Positions 7,539 through 10,986 of a stretch of DNA of 10,986 bases are shown one piece after another. This DNA is from Methanobrevibacter sp. Lineage in GTDB: Archaea > Methanobacteriota > Methanobacteria > Methanobacteriales > Methanobacteriaceae. The notes beneath the pieces are model-generated. The model made no database searches, was not told the DNA's origin, and was given only the letters and a program-made list of their open reading frames with translations. The translations under genes and the position numbers were made by a program. Numbering within the stretch: the stretch's first letter is position 1; each line of letters opens with the position of its first letter. The stretch lies in assembly GCA_016291275.1 (NCBI GenBank), contig JAEEWY010000035.1, positions 1 to 10,986 of the forward strand, in the 5' to 3' direction.

Positions 7539-7739
7539 ATGCAATGTAGAATGTGTGGCTTTGAATTTGATCCTATGAAAGGAGGGTCATGTGGAAGCTG
7601 TGGACAATGCAAAGGTTGCAATAATGCGATTTGTCCAAGATGTGGATATGGTAATTCACTCTCTTATGAAAAGGAATTTGATTACATTTCAAAACTTCAA
7701 AGAAAATTAAAATCATTTAAATCAAGAGCAAAAATATGA
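7539..7739 (+). CDS. Small eight-cysteine zinc-ribbon-like protein downstream of feoB
   Basis: A 66-residue protein with cysteines at 3, 6, 18, 21, 24, 27, 32 and 35. They form four CxxC pairs: CRMC, CGSC, CKGC and CPRC (followed by GYG). Residues 36-66 are a basic helix-like tail with many Lys and Arg. The CxxC pairs suit two zinc sites or a metal cluster. I recall similar GC-GSC/KGC/CPxCGY proteins next to feoB in archaea and anaerobic bacteria, but the function is not established. The position suggests an iron-uptake accessory role, possibly the counterpart of FeoC or the bacterial cysteine-rich Feo proteins. Ribosome binding site AGGTGAT at 7529-7535 fixes the start. It lies 68 bases after feoB, beyond a hairpin with a T tract, so its level may differ from that of feoB. 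Confidence 0.85.
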   Translation: MQCRMCGFEFDPMKGGSCGSCGQCKGCNNAICPRCGYGNSLSYEKEFDYISKLQRKLKSFKSRAKI

Positions 7740-7772
7740 TTTTTGTTTTCATTTTTGCTATTTTTTCAATAT
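7740..7772 (+). terminator. T-rich terminator of the feo operon
   Basis: T runs follow the stop codon at once (ATTTTTG, CATTTTTG, ATTTTTTC) with no hairpin, the usual archaeal form. Confidence 0.55.
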
Positions 7773-7826
7773 TTTCATAAACTATTTTTCAATATAATCA
7801 TAATTTTTGCATAAATTTTTTCAGAA

Positions 7827-7871
7827 TTAGTATTACTATTTTAACTGATTTTAAACGATTAGTAATACTAA
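7827..7871. promoter_or_regulatory. Inverted pair of GTATTAC boxes before the distal cbiM promoter
   Basis: TTAGTATTACT at 7827-7837 and AGTAATACTAA at 7861-7871 are perfect reverse complements, with box starts 32 bases apart. The half-site resembles the GTATGA/TCATAC of NikR, but the spacing is wider than in the E. coli NikR operator. It ends eight bases before a TATA box, suiting a metal-responsive repressor of the Ni/Co importer. Confidence 0.7.
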
Positions 7872-7878
7872 ACAAACA

Positions 7879-7886
7879 TTTATATA
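7879..7886 (+). promoter_or_regulatory. Distal TATA box upstream of cbiM
   Basis: TTTATATA, exact archaeal TATA form, right after the inverted box pair. A start near 7911 would give a leader of about 300 bases before cbiM. Confidence 0.5.
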
Positions 7887-7982
7887 GTCTTATTTTAAAT
7901 ATTATATTGTTTAATCAATTTTTATTCAAAATTGACTACTTTATTGTCTTTATTAGTAAAATAAACTCTAAATAATGGGTTT

Positions 7983-8132
7983 AAGTATTACTTTTAAATT
8001 TGATAATTTTTCAAAAAGTATTACTTTTGTATTACTAATTGGATAATAATTTTATAAAATGTATTACTTTTTAAATACTTCTTATAAAAATCAATTGGCT
8101 CAAAATTCATAGGGTAATAATGAGTATTACTT
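7983..8132. repeat. Array of five GTATTAC boxes in the cbiM upstream region
   Basis: GTATTAC occurs at 7985, 8018, 8029, 8061 and 8124, most within AGTATTACTTT. Start-to-start steps are 33, 11, 32 and 63 bases, close to 3, 1, 3 and 6 DNA turns, so the boxes would lie on one face of the helix. No gene or recognised riboswitch lies between 7740 and 8207; this array and its promoters are what the gap holds. Confidence 0.72.
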
Positions 8133-8150
8133 TAAATTGATTTTTTAAGA

Positions 8151-8160
8151 TTATAAAAAG
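8151..8160 (+). promoter_or_regulatory. Possible proximal TATA box of cbiM
   Basis: TTATAAAAAG lies 27 bases after the last GTATTAC box and would start transcription near 8177, about 30 bases before cbiM. It is a weaker match than the distal one. Confidence 0.4.
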
Positions 8161-8207
8161 TGATATGGTGTGATTATATTCAAACTTAAAAATGGAGGAA
8201 AAATAAT

Positions 8208-8834
8208 ATGCATATACCTGATGGTTTTATACCTCTTGGCCAATGTGCAATCTACTATGTAATCTTGATCATTGCATTGTACTTTGCTGGAAAATGGGCA
8301 AGAGCAAATCTTGATGAAAAACGTATACCATTGCTTGCAGTATTGGCTGCAGGTATTTTTGCAATCATGTCCATGAACATGCCAATTCCATTTGGTACCA
8401 GTGGTCACATGGTTGGTGGAGCATTAGTAGCTATTGTATTCATGGCTCCTGAAGCTGCTGTTTTAGTATTTACTGCAGTATTGCTTATTCAAGCTTTATT
8501 CTTCGGAGACGGAGGAATTACTGCTTTAGGTGCAAATGTATTCAACATGGCAATTGTTGGAGGATGTGTCGGTCTTTACAGCTTTAAAGCATTACAAGGA
8601 TTAATTGGTAAATACCCATCTGCATTTGTAGCAGCATGGCTTGCAACTTTAGTTGCAGCAGTTGTGGCTGCAATCGAAATGGCTATTGCAGGAACTTTCC
8701 CATTGACTGTAGGAATTGCTTCTATGGCACTTTACCATGCATTTATTGGTATAATTGAAGGAGTATTAACTGTAATTGTTCTTTATGCTCTTGAAAAGTT
8801 CAGACCAGACTTGTTGGCATGGAACAGAGAATAA
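8208..8834 (+). CDS. cbiM: CbiM/NikM, metal-binding membrane component of an ECF nickel/cobalt importer
   Basis: A 208-residue polytopic membrane protein starting [13 protein letters not shown]. The conserved N-terminal MHIPDG, with His2 as a metal ligand, defines the CbiM/NikM substrate-binding component. Later hallmarks are [23 protein letters not shown] (about residues 55-77) and [26 protein letters not shown] (about 95-120), containing conserved His and Asn near the metal site. It captures Ni(II) or Co(II) at the cytoplasmic membrane. A strong ribosome binding site GGAGGA at 8194-8199 fixes the start. cbiN follows after nine bases. Two TATA boxes and an array of GTATTAC boxes upstream suggest metal-dependent control. 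Substrate cannot be fixed from sequence; the PDGLE-type partner and NikR-like half-sites favour nickel. Confidence 0.93.
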   Translation: MHIPDGFIPLGQCAIYYVILIIALYFAGKWARANLDEKRIPLLAVLAAGIFAIMSMNMPIPFGTSGHMVGGALVAIVFMAPEAAVLVFTAVLLIQALFFGDGGITALGANVFNMAIVGGCVGLYSFKALQGLIGKYPSAFVAAWLATLVAAVVAAIEMAIAGTFPLTVGIASMALYHAFIGIIEGVLTVIVLYALEKFRPDLLAWNRE

Positions 8835-8843
8835 GGTGGTAAT

Positions 8844-9137
8844 ATGGAATTAAGTCAAAGTGATAAATATTTAATTGTTGTAGGGATTATATTTTGTATT
8901 GCTTTAGCAGTATTATCTCCTTACATTGCATCTGGCGATCCGGACGGATTAGAAAAATCTGCTGAAGATGCAGCAGTTGGTGAAGATGTTGAAGCTCCAG
9001 TTATGGAGTCACCATTCCCAGACTATACCTATGAGCCTTTAGACAAATTAGGCGAAATCGGTGTTTTAATATTCGGTGGACTGATTACACTTGTTCTTGG
9101 TTTAGGTATAGGTTATGCATTAAAAAAATCTAACTAA
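8844..9137 (+). CDS. cbiN: CbiN/NikN-type PDGLE-domain partner of CbiM
   Basis: A 97-residue protein with a membrane segment at about residues 8-29, an acidic extracytoplasmic loop of some 40 residues (rich in Asp, Glu and Pro) and a second segment at about 70-92. PDGLEKSAED at 33-42 right after the first segment is the PDGLE motif. This motif marks the NikN-type partner more than classical CbiN, and is often found in nickel systems. The role is to help CbiM load the metal. GGTGGT at 8835-8840 is the ribosome binding site, directly behind the cbiM stop. Classical annotation would be CbiN; the metal specificity remains open. Confidence 0.85.
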   Translation: MELSQSDKYLIVVGIIFCIALAVLSPYIASGDPDGLEKSAEDAAVGEDVEAPVMESPFPDYTYEPLDKLGEIGVLIFGGLITLVLGLGIGYALKKSN

Positions 9138-9150
9138 TTCTATTGGTTAG
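9130..9150 (+). terminator. Small hairpin at the cbiN stop codon
   Basis: CTAACTAA (9130-9137) pairs with TTGGTTAG (9143-9150) over eight positions including one G-U, with loop TTCTA. It sits on the stop codon; only a weak T-rich stretch follows. Confidence 0.4.
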
Positions 9151-9183
9151 TTGAATAATTTAAAATCTTTGTATTTTAAATTA

Positions 9184-9240
9184 AGAAAAGGGTCTTGGAT
9201 ACGGATTATCTTTAATTCATGTCCAGGATTTTCTCTTTTT
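9184..9240 (+). terminator. Hairpin plus T-rich tail terminating cbiMN
   Basis: Outer stem AGAAAA (9184-9189) with TTTTCT (9229-9234); inner stem CTTGGATA (9194-9201) with TGTCCAGG (9220-9227), fully paired as RNA with two G-U. CTCTTTTTC follows. It separates cbiMN from the cbiQ promoter and may also be a stable 3' end. Confidence 0.6.
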
Positions 9241-9292
9241 CTATTCATTTCTTCTTTTTAAAAATTTTACAAAACTTTCCTTAATTTACATT

Positions 9293-9392
9293 TAGTAATA
9301 CTTTTTTGCTGTTTTTCACTTAATTAGTAATACTTTTCCTTTATTTGTCTAAAGTAATACTTTTTGGGCTTATTTTGGCAAATTAGTAATAA
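9293..9392. repeat. Array of four GTAATAC boxes upstream of cbiQ
   Basis: GTAATAC at 9295, 9327 and 9354, and GTAATAA at 9386, give steps of 32, 27 and 32 bases. The boxes are mostly within TTAGTAATACTTTT and in the opposite orientation to the main cbiM array. They lie just before the cbiQ TATA box, so cbiQ is probably controlled by the same regulator as cbiM. Confidence 0.72.
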
Positions 9393-9415
9393 TTATCGAT
9401 TTAAATAAATAAATA

Positions 9416-9423
9416 TTTATAAT
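9416..9423 (+). promoter_or_regulatory. Candidate TATA box of cbiQ
   Basis: TTTATAAT lies 30 bases downstream of the start of the last box. The region to 9530 is otherwise A/T-only, with a TTTTCAAAATTTTAAT repeat at about 9479-9509. Confidence 0.45.
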
Positions 9424-9541
9424 TAAAAGCCAATAGTTATATTATAAATTTTTAATTTAATCTAATTTTAATTTTAATTTTTCAAAATTTTAATTTTTCA
9501 AAATTTTAATTGATTATTTAAATGAATTGGTGGTAGATAAA

Positions 9542-10372
9542 ATGGCAATAGAACAAGTCAGATCATTAGAATTCATAGCTTCCAGGGATTCAATCATCCA
9601 TAATTTGGAAGGTAGGGTTAAGCTTGTAGCCATTTTGCTCATTATTCTTTTCACTTTTTTTTCAGATAGGCTAATAGTTCCAATTGTATTGGAATGCTTT
9701 TTACTCATTGTAATGTATTTGGCAGAATTGTCATTTAAGGAAAGCTTTAAGAGAGTGCTTCTTCTTTTGCCATTCGGTGGTTTTGTAATCGCATTCCAAC
9801 CATTCATACACCCTGGAAATATCATTTGGCAGGGTCCTTATTCATGGCTCTTCATCACAGATACAGGTTTAAATTGGACGGTTCTTTTATTTGCTAGATT
9901 GCTTGTTTGTTTGACAGCTATTGTGATCCTTTCATCTACCTCTCCTATGCAGGAAGTGGTGCAATCATTCAGAAAGCTTGGGATGCCAAGAGATCTTGCT
10001 ATGATTCTAACTATTATGGTAAGGTTCCTGTTTATCTTTGTGGATGAGTTAAGGGACATTAGACAATCCATGACATCAAGAAACTTTGATCCATTCAATG
10101 ATAAGATTTCTTATAAATGGAGAGTTAAGCAAGTGGGATATAGCATAGCAATGATGTTCCTAAAGGCCTATGAGAAGGGGGAAACCATTTATTTAAGTAT
10201 GGCAAGCAGATGCTTTTCAGACAATTCCAATTTATATCATGCAAAGACAATCATTGGCAGGTCTGAATATCTTTATTTGGCTATAATCATTGGTATTATA
10301 ATTGTTTTGCAATTGCTTGTAGTGTTTTACTCCCATAATTTGGCTTATTTGGGAGTTTCTTTATCCTTATAA
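9542..10372 (+). CDS. cbiQ: CbiQ/EcfT transmembrane coupling component of the Ni/Co importer
   Basis: A 276-residue EcfT-family membrane protein. Hydrophobic segments occur at about residues 28-61, 72-88, 113-130, 154-167 and 243-262. The cytoplasmic coupling helices end in the two short Ser-Arg motifs of the family, SRNF at 179-182 and ASRCF at 221-225. These dock to the CbiO ATPase and couple hydrolysis to the CbiM substrate unit. LSSTSPMQEVVQSFRKLGMP at 130-149 is a typical family segment. ATG 9542 is preferred over the in-frame TTG 9527 because GGTGGT at 9529-9534 is a ribosome binding site for the ATG. It has its own promoter and operator array, 400 bases after cbiN. No cbiO ATPase gene follows within the window, which is unusual. 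Confidence 0.92.
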   Translation: MAIEQVRSLEFIASRDSIIHNLEGRVKLVAILLIILFTFFSDRLIVPIVLECFLLIVMYLAELSFKESFKRVLLLLPFGGFVIAFQPFIHPGNIIWQGPYSWLFITDTGLNWTVLLFARLLVCLTAIVILSSTSPMQEVVQSFRKLGMPRDLAMILTIMVRFLFIFVDELRDIRQSMTSRNFDPFNDKISYKWRVKQVGYSIAMMFLKAYEKGETIYLSMASRCFSDNSNLYHAKTIIGRSEYLYLAIIIGIIIVLQLLVVFYSHNLAYLGVSLSL

Positions 10373-10382
10373 CTCTTAATCT

Positions 10383-10427
10383 ATTTTTTTATATTATATT
10401 CTAATTTTTTCATTTTATTTTTTTATT
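10383..10427 (+). terminator. T-tract terminator after cbiQ
   Basis: Runs of seven, six and seven or more T between 10384 and 10425, with no hairpin. Confidence 0.6.
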
Positions 10428-10437
10428 ATCATAAATA

Positions 10438-10453
10438 TTTAGGTATACCTAAA
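10438..10453. promoter_or_regulatory. Iron-type operator 5
   Basis: TTTAGGTATACCTAAA is a perfect 16-base palindrome and the best copy in the window. Its start lies 28 bases before the following TATA box. Confidence 0.85.
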
Positions 10454-10465
10454 AATTTAGAAACA

Positions 10466-10474
10466 TTTATATAC
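10466..10474 (+). promoter_or_regulatory. TATA box of the putative iron-regulated RNA
   Basis: TTTATATAC between operators 5 and 6, the same operator-TATA-operator layout as the feo promoter. It predicts a transcription start near 10495. Confidence 0.7.
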
Positions 10475-10494
10475 TATAAAAAACAACTTATAAT

Positions 10495-10850
10495 TAACAA
10501 TAAGTTTAGGTACACCTAAATTTTATTGTTTCTTGAAAAATCTTAAATTTTGTTGTTTATTAGTTCGACCAATAATAATCTAAAGTTTTCTTTAATTACA
10601 TATAATTATCTTCCTCCCTTTCTTTAGATTATTATTGGCTTTAAAAGAATTTCAACACATCATTTTCTTCTGTTAAAATCGCTCTCTATCCAAATGAAAT
10701 TCTTGGGAATTAATAAGAACCTTTTATGATTTTTAGAACCATTTTAAAATAACTTAATTGTTATTTAGCAATCTCCAAACAAGTACATAGCGTTCTTTAA
10801 TCCCAGGTATGCTATGTACTGCCTCTTATTTTATTTTTTTTAAATTTTTA
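10495..10850 (+). ncRNA. Putative iron-regulated structured small RNA
   Basis: No coding frame above 20 codons with a ribosome binding site is seen on either strand, yet a strong promoter between two iron-type operators fires into this stretch. It contains four successive perfect inverted repeats: SL1 17 bp (10569-10585 with 10622-10638), SL2 10 bp (10645-10654 with 10695-10704), SL3 7 bp (10747-10753 with 10760-10766) and SL4 10 bp (10782-10791 with 10811-10820). After SL4 comes CTTATTTTATTTTTTTT, a terminator-like tail. The 36-base loop of SL1 carries a C-rich CTTCCTCCCTTT (10610-10621), able to pair with GGAGG ribosome binding sites. This is the build of iron-sparing sRNAs in bacteria; here it is inference from structure and promoter. 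Ends are approximate. Confidence 0.55.
10505..10520. promoter_or_regulatory. Iron-type operator 6
   Basis: TTTAGGTACACCTAAA with perfect 7-base arms, starting 39 bases after the TATA box, close to the predicted transcription start, as operator 1 does for fezA. Confidence 0.82.
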
Positions 10851-10931
10851 GTTTTTCAGCTGTTTCTTTAGTTGTTTTTAAAATTTTAAAATTTTATTTT
10901 TTGTTCAATGATCAATTTTATCCAATAATTT

Positions 10932-10947
10932 TTTAGTTAAACCTAAA
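10932..10947. promoter_or_regulatory. Iron-type operator 7
   Basis: TTTAGTTAAACCTAAA; one G of the left arm is replaced by T. Its start is 28 bases before the next TATA box, the same distance as operator 5. Confidence 0.68.
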
Positions 10948-10959
10948 AATTTAGAAAGG

Positions 10960-10968
10960 TTTATATAC
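10960..10968 (+). promoter_or_regulatory. TATA box of an iron-regulated gene beyond the window
   Basis: TTTATATAC preceded by operator 7. The 31 bases 10941-10971 match 10447-10477 at 29 positions, so the two promoters are recent copies. The transcript would begin near 10989, outside the window. Confidence 0.65.
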
Positions 10969-10986
10969 TATGTAGAAAAATATATA

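Noticed and set aside
7985..8130. Regular spacing of about 32 bases suggested a CRISPR array
   Set aside because: The repeated unit is only 7-9 bases, spacing is 11 to 63, and the boxes lie at promoters; no cas genes are seen.
7887..8207. Possible cobalamin or NiCo riboswitch before cbiM
   Set aside because: The region is almost all A/T and lacks the G/C-rich stems and conserved boxes of these riboswitches; these are also rare in archaea.
8151..8408. 85-codon minus-strand frame over the cbiM start
   Set aside because: It overlaps the cbiM ribosome binding site and N-terminus on the opposite strand, with no family resemblance.
10694..10870. Short plus-strand frames in the putative RNA region (11 codons at 10694, 8 at 10727, 20 at 10808)
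   Set aside because: None has a ribosome binding site at proper distance, and the longest is read mostly from the T-rich terminator tail.
10438..10971. Repeated promoter copies as ends of a mobile element
   Set aside because: The copies are direct and promoter-like, there is no transposase or terminal inverted repeat, and no target duplication was seen.

Overview
The window looks like part of a host-associated methanogenic archaeon of the Methanobacteriales, most likely a Methanobrevibacter-like genome. The reasons are very low G+C with T-rich intergenic DNA, archaeal TATA boxes (TTTATATA type), GGTGAT-type ribosome binding sites, and a run of hcg genes that occur only in hydrogenotrophic methanogens with [Fe]-hydrogenase (Hmd). 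Genus is inference; no rRNA or tRNA gene is present.

Layout. (1) 1-1844, plus strand: the 3' part of hcgD, then hcgE and hcgF, which build the iron-guanylylpyridinol cofactor of Hmd. (2) 2006-4528, minus strand: fezA-like and fezB-like genes, matching the core of ferrosome (iron-storage organelle) clusters. (3) 4529-5162: a divergent regulatory region with four copies of a TTTAGGTnnACCTAAA palindrome (DtxR-family type) around a TATA box for each direction. (4) 5163-7739, plus strand: feoA, feoB and a small eight-cysteine protein, a ferrous iron uptake operon. (5) 7740-10372, plus strand: cbiM, cbiN (PDGLE type) and cbiQ, an ECF-type nickel/cobalt importer without its ATPase gene. Both of its promoter regions carry arrays of GTATTAC/GTAATAC boxes spaced by about 32 bp or related steps. 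(6) 10373-10986: no gene by coding criteria, but three more iron-type palindromes, two nearly identical promoters and four consecutive inverted repeats, which I read as an iron-regulated structured non-coding RNA. A second iron promoter fires out of the window.

Together this is a metal-homeostasis island. Feo brings in Fe(II), the Fez pair would sequester it, an iron-responsive repressor appears to control both plus a putative small RNA, and a separately regulated Ni/Co importer sits between. Hcg enzymes next door use iron for a hydrogenase cofactor. The most novel item is the putative iron-regulated RNA with a C-rich loop at 10495-10850; the most informative annotation is the archaeal ferrosome locus.
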